From the NCBI RefSeq assembly GCF_020360975.1, contig NW_025408684.1:310001-374000 (forward strand): a stretch of DNA of 64,000 bases. The letters are read 5' to 3'. Below, one piece after another: positions 36,777 through 47,550 of the stretch. Position 1 is the first letter of the stretch. Each line of letters opens with the position of its first letter. The DNA comes from Hirsutella rhossiliensis. Its lineage: Eukaryota > Ascomycota > Sordariomycetes > Hypocreales > Ophiocordycipitaceae. A model generated the notes under the pieces. The model ran no database searches. It had not been told where the DNA came from and saw nothing but the letters and a program-made list of their open reading frames with translations. The translations under genes and the position numbers were made by a program.

Positions 36777-39719
36777 TTCTATATATACCCTCTTATTAAG
36801 TATTTTAGGATCCCCTTTTCTTTCTTTATACCTACGCTATAGTTTTTTTACTTAGATAGGGTTATAAGGGTAAATAGCGGGAGAAGGGTAGAGAGAATAC
36901 TAGTAGTTTAAGGTGCTTTTCTAAGGGAGTATTTTAAAGTACTTTAGCCTTTATACTTAGTTTAGCTTAGAAGTATTTACGCTAGCTAGATTAAGCTAAT
37001 ATAGGTACTAATAATACCGGCTAAATAGTAAGCGTTAGTAGTACCGATAGCTTAGATACCTATACCCTTACTTATATTAGAACCTTTAAGTATAATTAAA
37101 AGGTAGTATACTATATCTAGACTAAAGAAAGTTAGCTCTAAATAAAGATAGTATTTTAAAAAGTAGTTATATATCTTATCTCCTTAGATTAGTACCTACG
37201 CTAGTTTATAATAATATTAAACGCTAGATAAGACTCCTTAAGCCTACGAAGGGTAATAATACTTTAGAGTCTAAGAACCTACTATTTAATTAAAGAACTA
37301 TCTACTATTAAGAAGACGATATTTATTATATTTCGCTAGGTTCTAAATTAAAACTATATTTTCTAACTAAACGTTATAATACCTTTATTTATACTTACTT
37401 ATACGATAATCCTATAAATAATAAGCGGTATATAATTTTATTATAGGTAATAAGTATAGATAAAGGTAAGTCTATTAAAGAGATAAGTACTCTACGGCCT
37501 AGCCGGCGATAGAACTAGCCTACTCTATTAAAGAACCTAAAAACTATAGGACGCTACCTTTTTTCCTCTAAGGTCTTTACCCTACTTAATTCGATATATT
37601 TATTTTAAAGCTTATAAGGAATTATTAAGCTATAGGGTAATTTCGGTTTTAGTTTTAGTCGTCGATAGTAGAGGGATAAGCTTATATTACCTAGGGTTCC
37701 TAAAGCTATATTTACTTAATAGAGAGAATTATTAGTTTAGTAAGGAAGCGAATTAAAGCTACCTTTAAAGCTAATATTTTTACCTATAATTATAGCGGTA
37801 ATAGATATAGGCGCTATAAACCTATATAGGCAGCTTCGTATACCTAGGTAAATTAGCTTATTATCCGTTTCTAGTATATTTAGATATAAGGCCGTTTTAT
37901 CTTACTTAGCTATATAGATAAAATATAAAGGTTATTATAATAAACGGGGTATCTTAAGGTAATAGCTCGATTATAGCACTATAGCCGAGATAGTATTAAA
38001 GTATTCTAAAGTATAGTTAGAGAGAAGAAGAAGGGGATAAAAAGGTAGGAGCTATAGGGTCTCGGAGTAGCCTATAAGAGAATAGCTAAGGACTAAAACT
38101 TATATTATTAAAGAGCGTCCCTTATTTTAGCGTACTTTAACGATATTACTTCTAGGTATATATATACTAACTATAGTAAAGACGTTAAGCTATAGTAAGG
38201 GTTATCGCTTATACTAGCCCTTAGAAATAATACCTTTTAGCGGCGCTAATACCGTCCGACTTATAATAGTGCTCTTAAGGTATATATAAGTTATAGAAAA
38301 AAAATAACGCTTTTACGATATAGGCTTTTCTAGCTCCCTACCTACTAAGCTATATCTAAGATTATAGTATCTAAATTATTAAAAGTAAAAGCTCTATAGC
38401 TCGATAAATAATAATAGGTATAGTATAGTAAGCTAGTATATTAAGGTCGTTAATATACGACTTTACTCTAGACTTTAAAAGGGGGCTAATAGTCGCTAAC
38501 GTGCCCCCTTTATTATCCTAATTAGCTTATTATATTAAAGTATATATTCCCTTTTAAGTTAGTATACTACTATAAGGCGGAGGGATTTAAAGCTTATAAA
38601 TAGGCTCTTTTTATTATAAACGATTCTAATTAATAAGAACTAAAGCTTAGAATATTATTAACTCTAAATTAAGGGTATAATTAGTTTAATATTACTAAGA
38701 CCTATTAAACGCTATATAAGAGATAAGCTAATAAAAGCCTTTATATTAGCCGGCGGTAATAAGTCTATATAATTTTAGGTAGCTTTTAAGATATTACTAA
38801 GTTAAGTAGTATACTTAATTTTCTAATAGACTAATATACTACTATAGGGGGTTAGGTAGTTTAGTAGTAAGACGACTACTTAGTGCTAAGCTATCCTAAG
38901 TAGGCCTTACTATACTAGCTACTTAGTAAGGAAATCGCGGGTTTAATACTTATAACCCTTACTATCGCCTAGCGGCGGTAACTACTATACTTTATATATA
39001 GAGTTATAGCTATATATAAAATAGCTTAAGAGGTTTTTAGGTTACGTTTTTTTCTATATATATTTTTACTAAGAGAGGGATAAGGCTTATAGGGGTAGCT
39101 TATATTATATATTAGTAATTTAGTATATAAGTTAAGTTAATATATATAAGATAGGCTCCGGTCTTTTATAGCTAGAAAGGCTATATATTATAAGATAAGT
39201 AAATAAGTAGTTAGTATTAAATTAATAGACTAAAAGCTCTTAATCCTTTTAAGGAGGGAATCTAGTTAGTTTTTTATAGATAAAAGAAGTATATAAATAG
39301 GTAAAGAATTTAATAGTTAAGCGGGCACCTTATATATTAAGGAAGCTTATTTTAAGGAGGCTAGAAAAGAAGCTAGTAGTAAGGCGAGGAAACTTTAAGT
39401 ATAGTTAATATATACTAATCCTTATAATTAAACGGTTAATATATATATATAAGTATATAAGGTTATATATTAAAAGAAGTAGCGAAAAATAATTAGGGAA
39501 ATCTATATCTTAAATATAGAGGAGCTAGTCTTTAAATAGCTTAGTTAATAGTCTATACGCGCTATCTACTAGTAAATTAGGGTAGCTTAGGTTAGCTTAG
39601 GCGGTATACTTAGGTAGCTTAGGGTAGCTTAGGCGGTGCTTAAGAGAAAGTAAATTTTCGAGGGGTAGATTTAAGTTGCTTTATATAATATTTATATAGG
39701 AGAGAAATATCTAAGGCTT
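36777..39719. other. Unassigned RIP-mutated DNA with a short tandem repeat
   Basis: No family recognised. At about 39580-39650 units of GGTAGCTTAGG-like sequence alternate with GCGGT blocks; on the minus strand they would encode Pro/Lys/Leu-rich repeats continuing the frame described at 39720-40450. Confidence 0.3.
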
Positions 39720-40450
39720 ATAAACGCTAAAGCTTTAAGAGAATTCCCGCCGCTAGCTCCTCTTTATAGGAGACTAAATACTTTATAGCTCTATTAAGAA
39801 GAGGTAAGCTAGTAGCGAGCTCTAAGTAACTAACGCTCTAAGATATATAGTACTATATTCGCCCGATAAATATTTATTTACGTTATCCGTTATACTACTA
39901 TATAGTAGGAGAGGGCTAAGCTAAATTATTATATAGGTTAAATAGTTTATACTACTTTTCTCTACTTATTTTACGCTATTATTATTTAACTACGGTCGTT
40001 ATCTAATTAAGCTTTAAAGCAATCTAGGGCTCTAACTTATTCTCTTTCTTCTATACTCTTAGCCGACGTTCTTCTAGCACGGACTACTAGCAGCGCTTAG
40101 TAAACGCCTTTCTTTTACTACTTTTAATACTTAGAGAATCGTCGCTACTAAATATACCCTTATTACCTTTATCGCGATTCTTATTAATATAACTTAGAGA
40201 CTCTTTATTAAAAGTTTCTATATAATTATTCTCTAGACCTATAGGCCGTTTACGTAAGTTCTAATACCGCTTTAAGGTATTACTTATAAGCTAGCTATAC
40301 TATGCCTTACTTAAAATATCCTTAGGTAATAGGTTATATAGTAAAGATAGTGCTTTAAAAAGAGCTATATAGAAAATTATATATAATTTATATTATTTAG
40401 TTTACCCTATCCCCTATACTTCGCTAAACGGTACTACTAGGCGGGGCCTA
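39720..40450 (-). pseudogene. Unidentified protein relic, about 240 codons
   Basis: One minus-strand frame can be read from about 40450 to 39720 with only Gln/Trp-type stops. It holds a hydrophobic start, a block 'LPKDILSKA(Q)YS(Q)LI', the block 'RKRPIGLENNYIETF' near 40230, a Ser/Lys-rich patch with an 'SSDDS' acidic cluster near 40130, and a basic coiled-coil-like stretch. Its length, composition and lack of random stops show it was coding. No known domain recognised. A duplicated host gene or a DNA-transposon accessory protein are both possible. Confidence 0.45.
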
Positions 40451-41515
40451 ACTTAAGGCAACTATAGTATACTAGGTAGGCAAAGTTAACTCGTTATTAT
40501 ATTTCTATATAAATAAAAAGCGAGTTTATTTAAAGGCTAATTTAAAGAAAATATAATAGCGTCTAAGCGTAAGCTTAAAGGACTAATAAGGCCGCCCTAA
40601 TACGCCGTCGCTAGATAGGAGCCGCTTATAAGATAGTAAGCTAGTGCGTTTATAGCTAATTAATCGTTATAGTATTTATTATTATAGCTACTATTAATAT
40701 TATAAGTCTATAATAGTCTAGGAACCTAGTCTTAAGTATTAATCGTACTATTAACTAGTATCGAGGTAACCTTATAAACGCCTAGCTAATATAGTAAAGT
40801 ACTATATTTTAGTAGTAAAAGGTAACTTTAGTCTCTTTACTTCCTATAAATTATTAAGGCTATTACTATCCTAGCTATCTTTTAGTAGTTGCTTTATCTA
40901 CTCGAAAATTAGTACGATATCTTACTATTAGCCTATATCTAGCTAGCTTTAGTAGCCTATATTATTATTAAGAAGGCTCTTTAAAGATAAACTCTTAGTA
41001 TTAGCGGGTACTAAAGTAAATACGCTAAAAGCTACTAAGGAAATAAGGATATAGCGGCAACCTTTACGCTAGTTAATACCGGGCCTTAAAAGGTCTAGCG
41101 ACTATATCGTAGTACTAGCCTTAAGCTAAGTTAATACTATCTTTACTATATCGCTATTAGTAAAATTAATAGTAAGATCTAATACTAGTACTAAAGAGGC
41201 TAGGTCTATTAGCGTTAGAGATATCTTAGTAGCCCCCTTATCCCCTTCCTTAATATCTTCCGTCCTTAAGTTAGAACCTAAATAGTATTTTATTAGTTTT
41301 ATAACTTCGATAATACTTTAGGAGGTAATTACCTAGAATTACTTATAGATTACCTACCTTACGTTAAGGTATAAGGATAGATAAATTACTGGAGTATTTA
41401 TCGATATCTTTACTATTAGTATTAAAAGTATAATATATATCTATATACTATAAGATAGATTATATATTATTAGACTAAGCGAGGCCGGCTAAATCGAGCG
41501 TTATTATATCCTCTT
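40451..41515. other. Unassigned RIP-mutated DNA
   Basis: Left flank of Gypsy-A. The upstream part of the relic at 39720-40450 may extend into it. Nothing else recognised. Confidence 0.3.
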
Positions 41516-41701
41516 TATAAGAGTCTTTAACTATTATAGGTTATAGGCTTAGGCTATAGCCTAAGCTATATGGTTATATATAGAGGGCCGGATCCTATAT
41601 ATATATATATAGGCTAGCTATATATAAAAGAGCTCTATATAGCTTATTAATATTATCTTATAGATAGCACCTATATATACGCCTCTACTTACTTTATAAT
41701 A
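41516..41701 (+). repeat. Gypsy-A 5' LTR
   Basis: 186 bp, starting TATAAGAGTC and ending TTTATAATA, repeated at 42151-42334 and 53647-53832. It contains a (TA)n run and a perfect 20-bp palindrome GCTTAGGCTATAGCCTAAGC at 41547-41566. Confidence 0.85.
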
Positions 41702-42150
41702 GTATAAGCTATTAACTAATAGATTTAATAGATATCTCCCTAGAAAGGGTGCCGCTTCTTTAAGGGAGTACCCCGCTACCCCTTAGGCGGATAGGAAGTA
41801 TCGTAGCTATCTTAAAAGCAATTAAAAGCGCGACGGCTATCGAGAAGAATAAGGTTCTCGCTATACTAAGGGAGCTATCTACGAGACTAGCGTTAACCCC
41901 TACGACCTCTATAATACTAGTTACGGCGGCGGTACTATTAATATAAAAGCTACTTCCTTAGCTAACTTAAGATAGTAAGCCTAAGTCCTTTTACTTCTTC
42001 CTTAGCTAGCTATAAATAAAGTTTATAATAAACGAGAAATAGGGCCTAAATAGCTATTATAATATAGCGTAGTATTTGCTCCTTTATACGCTATTAAAGC
42101 CCTAGATATAGTAGATCTCTAGATTCTAAGATAAGGGCGGCCTTAAGGGC
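41702..42150 (+). pseudogene. Gypsy-A leader and 5' gag
   Basis: Matches 42335-42471 and then 44345-44660 of Gypsy-B. The gag portion from about 41838 encodes an N-terminal capsid region; it ends at GGCCTTAAGGGC, where Gypsy-B is inserted, and resumes at 53833. Confidence 0.8.
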
Positions 42151-42334
42151 TATAAGAGTCTTTAACTATTATAGGTTATAAGCTTAAGCTATAGCTTAAG
42201 CTATATAGTTATATATAAAGGGCCGGATCCTATATATATATATAGGCTAGCTATATATAAAAGAGCTCTATATAGCTTATTAATATTATCTTATAAATAG
42301 TACCTATATATATACCTCTACTTACTTTATAATA
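42151..42334 (+). repeat. Gypsy-B 5' LTR
   Basis: 184 bp, direct repeat of 53647-53832. Its palindrome (42182-42201) reads GCTTAAGCTATAGCTTAAGC: both arms changed in step, so it is still perfect. Confidence 0.85.
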
Positions 42335-42471
42335 GTATAAGCTATTAACTAATAGACCTAATAGATATCTCCTTAAGAAGGGTGCCGCTTCCTTAAGGGG
42401 GCACCCTACTACCCCTTAAGGGGATAGGAAGTATCGTAGCTATCCTAGAAGCGATTAAAAGCGCGACGGCT

Positions 42472-42648
42472 TATTATAAAGTAGGTAGAGGTATAAGCTT
42501 AGGTACGGTCTATTAAAAGAAGGTTAATAATCTACGAGGGGGAAAAGAAAGAGAAGTATAGGCCTAGCCTATATAGGTATAGAGGCCGCTTATATATAAA
42601 CTTAGCCTAGACCCTAGTCTAGGCCTATATAGGGCAAAAGCCCTTATA
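42472..42648 (+). repeat. Element C left LTR
   Basis: 177 bp, nearly identical to 44168-44344. Contains the inverted repeat CCTAGAC...GTCTAGG near its 3' end, a possible hairpin at the RNA end. Confidence 0.85.
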
Positions 42649-42969
42649 TTATACCCCTACCTAGCTTTTAAAGAAGCGCGCCTTTAAATAATACCTAATA
42701 CTATACTTAAAGGGACGGAACCCTTACGCGGACTATATACGCTTAGTTACGGAAAAAACGTTAGTAAATAACGTATAATACCCTCCTAAGTAAGCTTCTT
42801 AGATAGACTATATTATTAGTAGGGGCCGTGCCCTAAGAGTTAGGCTTTAGTACTTATAGCTAGGGAGTAAAGGTATATAAAACGGCGCGTAGCTAGCTTT
42901 AGTAAGCTTATAGTATCCCGCCCCCCTTATATTAGTATACGGTAGTAGCTCCTAGTACTATAACGTAAG

Positions 42970-44085
42970 GGACGGTACTCCGGTATATAAGGCTCCGCTC
43001 CCTCTTATATAGGGCTATATAGGCACTCCCTTTCGCTATAGTTATATTATATTAACGGCCTTCCTATATCTTAGCCGCCCTTTCGGTCGCTATAGGTATA
43101 CGTCCTATCTATATAGTAGCTACTACCGTATGCGAGGGAACGCTAATAAAGCCTATAAAGGCGTTACTAAGATTACTCGTTGCTAGAGTCGCTATCGTCG
43201 AACCTAACCTCCTTTCTATCCTAGCGCGTACGCCCCTCTACTACTTAAAGTACGTTTACCCGCGCCTCCTAGCGCGGGTACTTTAAAAACTAATAAGATT
43301 TACTACTATAGCCTATATAGCGACCCTCCTATCGCTACCTCTTTCTATCCTTAGTCCTTAAAGTAGAGATAGAGATATCTATAGTATTACTAGCGTTATC
43401 CTCTTCTTATACTATAGAAGAAGACGAAAAAAGAAACTTATTACTACTAAGCTTACGAAGAAGGTAGACGAGATCGGTATATATATCTAGTAGTATAGAC
43501 CTTTCGCTTAAACGGGTACGCTAATCCGTATTTAAGCTTATAATAAGGTAACTATACTTTACCGCGTTAAGCTAGCTATATATATCTACTTAATAAAGTA
43601 CCTTTTTAAACTATATAAGGTAGGCTAAAATAGCTTTACTTTACTTTTAATAGAGTATTATAAGCTCCTAGCCTACTAACTTAGCTATATTAGGTTCGCT
43701 ATAATTAGTATAGAGCTTCGCGAGGAGGTTAGCTAGTCTATTTATACTAGTACGCGTAAATAGTAAGAGATACCTTTATAGGTATAGGGATAAGCTCGCG
43801 TAAAGATAGTCGAATTAGGCGTAGATATCCCTTATTATAGCGCTATTAGTATAAAGCTTCGCTTTTATATAAAGTAGCTATAGCTCAAGCTCTATAAAGG
43901 AGCCGTTAAACTTACTAAGGTATAGTAGTACCGCTCTTAGTTATACGGAGCCCTATAATTATAAGAGGCTCTTAATTACCTAGGCGAACTAAGTATTATA
44001 TTCGCTTTAATTTTACGACTATAGGAGTATAGATATTTCGCGTACGTATATACTAGCGCGGGCGGTTTAACTAAACTAGGTAATT
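42970..44085 (+). pseudogene. Element C interior frame, unknown protein of about 370 codons
   Basis: One plus frame runs to a TAA at about 44083-44085. In-frame stops (about 20) are all TAA/TAG of Gln/Trp type; none is TGA. The predicted product has a hydrophobic N-terminal half with two or three Leu/Ile-rich stretches, then a strongly basic cluster (YYRRRRKKK near 43425), then a helical region. Readable blocks there include VTILYRVKLA, VKIVELGVDIPYYSAISIKL (about 43809-43868) and a C-terminal AYVYTSAGGLTKLG. No gag, protease, RT or integrase feature is visible. The start is unresolved. It may be an accessory protein of the family or a gene carried between the LTRs. Confidence 0.5.
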
Positions 44086-44167
44086 AAACGTTAGCTTTAA
44101 AGGCAGCTAAAAATAGCTATTTTATATATAGGGATATAGAGAGGGTAAAATAAAAGGTAGATTATAC

Positions 44168-44344
44168 TATTATAGAGTAGGTAGAGGCGTAGACTTAAGT
44201 ATAGTCTATTAAAAGAAGGTTAATAATCTATAAGGGGGAAAAGAAAGAGAAGTATAGGCCTAGCCTATATAAGCGCGGAGGCCGCTTATATATAGACTTA
44301 GCCTAGACCCTAGTCTAGGCCTATATAGGGTAAAAGCCCTTATA
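44168..44344 (+). repeat. Element C right LTR
   Basis: 177-bp direct repeat of 42472-42648; differences are transitions. Confidence 0.85.
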
Positions 44345-44866
44345 TAGCTAGCGAGAAAAATAAAGTTCTCGCTATACTAAGGGAGCTATTTATAAGACTA
44401 GCGTTAACCTATATAACCTCCGTAATACTAGTTATAGCGGCGGTACTACCGATATAAAAGCCGCTTTCTTAGCTAACTTAGGATAGTAAGCCTAAGTCCT
44501 TCTACTTCTTCCTTAGCTAGCTATAGACGAAGTTTATAATAGATAAGAAATAGGGCCTTAATAGCTATCGCGATATAGCGTAGTATTTACTCCTCTATAC
44601 GTTACTAGAGCCCTAGATACGGCGGATCTCTAGATTCTAGGATAAGGGCGGCCCTAGGGGTAAACGCGACCTATAAGACTTCTTTTAATACCTTATATAT
44701 ACGTTCGGCAACGTATAGGAGCGGGAGAAGGCGTAGGATAGGCTGCGGACCCTTAGGTAGAGGGATAGGTCGACCTTCGGCGAATTCCTCCCTAACTTTA
44801 AAGAGACGCTCTTACGGGCGGCGGGAACTATAGTATAGGAAGATAGCGCGAAGCTTATATAGTTAC
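44345..44866 (+). pseudogene. Gypsy-B gag, first part
   Basis: Capsid-type gag following the leader; resumes at 47551 after element F. The uninterrupted sequence is seen in Gypsy-A at 61771-61900, where CTTATATAGTTATAGAAC is continuous. Confidence 0.75.
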
Positions 44867-45293
44867 TTTAACGGTAGCTACGGTATATACCTAAAGATAC
44901 ACCTACGCTAACGGCAATAGTAGTAGCTAGATACTAAAGAACGAGGGGGTCTAAGGGGAACGAAGGAAAAGAGAAAGTACTAGGCAAGGCAAGGTAAAGG
45001 CAAAGAGGGCTAAAAAGGTATATTAGCGGAGAAAAGATATCGGAGAAGATAATAAAGAAGATAATAAAAGAAGATACTATCTACTAGCTAAGGAGGAAAA
45101 GAGACCTCTTTTATAGACCGAATTTTCCCTCCTTCTTCCCTAGATAAATAGGGGCCAAGGGATCATCTAATTAAGAAGAGGGCTAGCCAGAGACTCTGCT
45201 AAGGATCCTGCCAAGGACCATGCCAAAGACCCTGCCAAAGACTCTGCTACGCGGGCTGTGTGTGTTCCTTAGGGTATAGATGCCCCCGTTAAA
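44867..45293 (-). repeat. Element F left (3') LTR
   Basis: 427 bp, ends TTTAACGG and CCGTTAAA. The half facing the interior keeps TpG/CpA (for example a 12-bp tandem GCCAAAGACCCT near 45190-45245), the half facing the flank is partly RIP-mutated. Confidence 0.9.
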
Positions 45294-47123
45294 CTCCTCT
45301 ATAACAAAGAACAGACGCCCTCGTCTACTAGGTAAGCAAGCAGGCAGGCAACAGCCAAGGAATAAAGAAACAGACAAGCAGCCGAGCAGGCGAGCAGGCA
45401 AGCAGGCAAGCAGGCAAGAAACAGCCTAACGGGAGACCAAGGAATAGACCAAGCAACGGGCCAATAGGCCAACCAGAGACCAACGGTAAGAAATAGTAAT
45501 AGAGGAAGAAAAGAGATCCTTATAGGCAAAGGAAAGAAGAAGCTAACGAGGAAGGTAGAGGAAAGAAATCTTAAAGGAAAAGGGGGAAAAAGTCCCTAAA
45601 GAAATACCTAGAAAAATCATTCAAAATTCAAAAATCATACCCTCTTTTCCCCTAGCGACTTTTACGTCTAGCTAGCTTTACCTAGGCAAATACCTATGCC
45701 TAGGAGGAGAATACCGGAGATTGCTATTCTTATCTTTATTTTAGGTATTTCGAAAAGGGGGGATTTTTCATACTTTCGTTAAGATAACTTAAAGGTGCCT
45801 GCCGCGTCGGCTGCTGCGGACCGTGCCGGGAAGGGCGGAAGGAAGGATCTCTTGCGTGCTATTATTGCTATCGGAAAGGTCGTCTATCGCGAAAGTCGTC
45901 TGCCAAGGAAAAGGTCGAAGAAGCTGTCTGCTAGGGAAAGGTCCGTCTGCTGCAAAGGAATTTGTCTGCCGAGAGAAGACTGTCTGCTAGGACGTCTGCC
46001 GGGAAAAGACTGTCTGCTAGGAGGAAATCGCCTGCCGGGACGGAAAAGTTGTCTGCCGGCACCGTCTGCTAAGGAAGAAATCGTCTGCCGGGACGGAAAA
46101 GGTTGTCTGTCGGCACGTCTGCCGGGAAATCTGCTAAAAAGGGGGGGGAAAAGGCAAAAGAGAGGTGCCTGTAGTCTCTGAGTGCGTAATCGGATGGTCA
46201 GAATAGGTGCTAAAGGGAGCCATTGGTCCGGGCCGTTGGTGCCAAATGAGCCGTTGGGACCATCTGATCGTGCGGGAAGGAATAAAATCAAAGGAAGCTG
46301 CCGTGCTAGACGAAGAAGTCTGCCGTGCTAGAGGCGAAGAAGACTACCGTGCTAGACGAAGACTGCCGTACTAGAGGCGCTGCCGAGGAAATTATCGAAG
46401 ATTGTCGAAGGAAGAGACTGCCGAAGAAGAAGACTGCTAAGAAGACTACTGCAGAAAGAGCTTGCAAAAGACCGTAGCCGAGGGGCTGTCGAGACCGTAG
46501 CTAGGGAAGCTGTCGGGCTGTGGCCGAAGGAGCTGTCGAGACTGTAGCCAAGGAAGCTATCGGGCTATGGCCGAAGGAGCTGTTGGTCCCGTGGAGCTGT
46601 TGGTCCCGTGGAAGCTGCTGGTCGTATAGGCTGTTGGTCGTATAGGCTATAGGAGAAGTTGTCGTATTGGCAGAGAAAGAAAAACTAGAAAATGTCCGCT
46701 GCTGCTGCTGGCGCAGGTGTCTTCCCTCCACAACAAAGACCAGACGTCCCCGTCTATAACTAAAGCAGCCGCCGTAGATAGAGCCTGCCGGGGAGGAAAG
46801 TTCGGTTCGTTAAAAAAAGAAAGCTCCGTCTAGTGCAAGGGACTCCGGCTAGGGCAGGGGACTTCGGCCGGGACAGGGACAGGGGACAGGGGCAGGGGCC
46901 ATGGTCTGGGCCAACGGCTAGGCCAACGGCTGGGCCAACGGCTAGGGGAAAAGAAAAAAAGTCGGTGAAATCTTTCCCTGCCTAGCGCTTATCTCGACGG
47001 GAAAGGTGCGGCAGCACCGGCGTAGTTCGTTTAGCTCTGCCCTTCTCGTATCTTCTTCCTCTTCGAGAGAGAGAGAGAGAGAGAGAGATAGGGAAATAGA
47101 AGCTTTACGCTATAGAGACCAGT
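45294..47123. repeat. Element F interior: tandem repeats, no clear gene
   Basis: Contains CAGGCAAG-type units (about 45330-45425), a region of CTGCCGGGA/GTCTGCTAGG-like units (45890-46140), two or more roughly 45-bp units built around GGCCGAAGGAGCTGT (46500-46640), G-runs GGGACAGGGG (46870-46905), GGCCAACGGCTA units (46905-46945) and a (GA)n run at about 47065-47090. Open frames on both strands (45795-46181 plus, 45884-46291 minus, 46501-46731 minus) overlap one another and have repeat-driven composition, so I do not call genes. Confidence 0.7.
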
Positions 47124-47550
47124 TTTAACGGTAGCTACGGCATACACCTAAAGACATACCTACGCTAACGGCAATAGTAGTAGCTAGATACCGAAGGACG
47201 AGGGGGTCTAAGGGGAACGAAGGAAAAGAGAAAGCACTAGGTAGGGCAAGGTAAAGGTAAAGAGGGCTAAAAAGGTATATTAGCGGAGAAAGGATATCGG
47301 AGAAGATAATAAAGAAGATAATAAAAGAAGATGCTATCTACTAGCTAAGGAGGAAAAGAGACCTCTTTTATAGACCGAATTTTCCCTCCTTCTTCCTTAG
47401 ATAAATAGGGGCTAAGGGATTATCTAATTAAGAAGAGGGCTAGCTAAAGACTCTACTAAGGATCCTACTAAGGACCCTACTAAAGACCCTACTAAAGACT
47501 CTACTACGCGGGCTATATATATTCCTTAGGGTATAGATGCCCCCGTTAAA
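47124..47550 (-). repeat. Element F right (5') LTR
   Basis: 427-bp direct repeat of 44867-45293. Its first 60 bases keep CpA (CATACACC) but the outer part is fully TpA-converted: CTGCCAAAG of the left copy reads CTACTAAAG here. Confidence 0.9.

Larger units (their letters stand above)
42472..44344 (+). mobile_element. Element C, 1.9-kb LTR element without gag or pol
   Basis: Two 177-bp direct repeats (42472-42648, 44168-44344) bound a 1.5-kb interior. Flanks CGGCT (42467-42471) and TAGCT (44345-44349) are a 5-bp target duplication differing by two RIP-type transitions, and Gypsy-A shows the empty site. LTR ends are TATTATA and CCCTTATA. A purine-rich AGAGAGGG stretch lies about 30 bp before the right LTR. 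No zinc knuckle, protease or RT motif is seen. The interior holds one long non-retroviral frame (separate entry). It looks like a non-autonomous LTR retrotransposon carrying its own gene or a captured gene. Confidence 0.75.
44867..47550 (-). mobile_element. Element F, non-autonomous LTR element with un-mutated core
   Basis: Two 427-bp direct repeats bound a 1.83-kb interior that is GC-richer and keeps CpA/TpG, unlike all neighbours. On the minus strand AGAGGAG (45294-45300) lies next to the left LTR as a polypurine tract, and TGGTCTCTATAGCG lies just inside the right LTR as a primer site with the TGG expected for pairing to a tRNA 3' CCA end. No gag or pol motif is seen. Flanks GTTAC and ATTAT around the empty site GTTAT of Gypsy-A support insertion by integration. 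The interior is made of degenerate tandem repeats. A solo relative lies at 28691-29173. Confidence 0.8.

Noticed and set aside
45795..46291. Overlapping open frames of 128 (plus) and 135 (minus) codons in element F
   Set aside because: Both arise from the same GC-rich tandem units, which lack stops on either strand; no domain visible.
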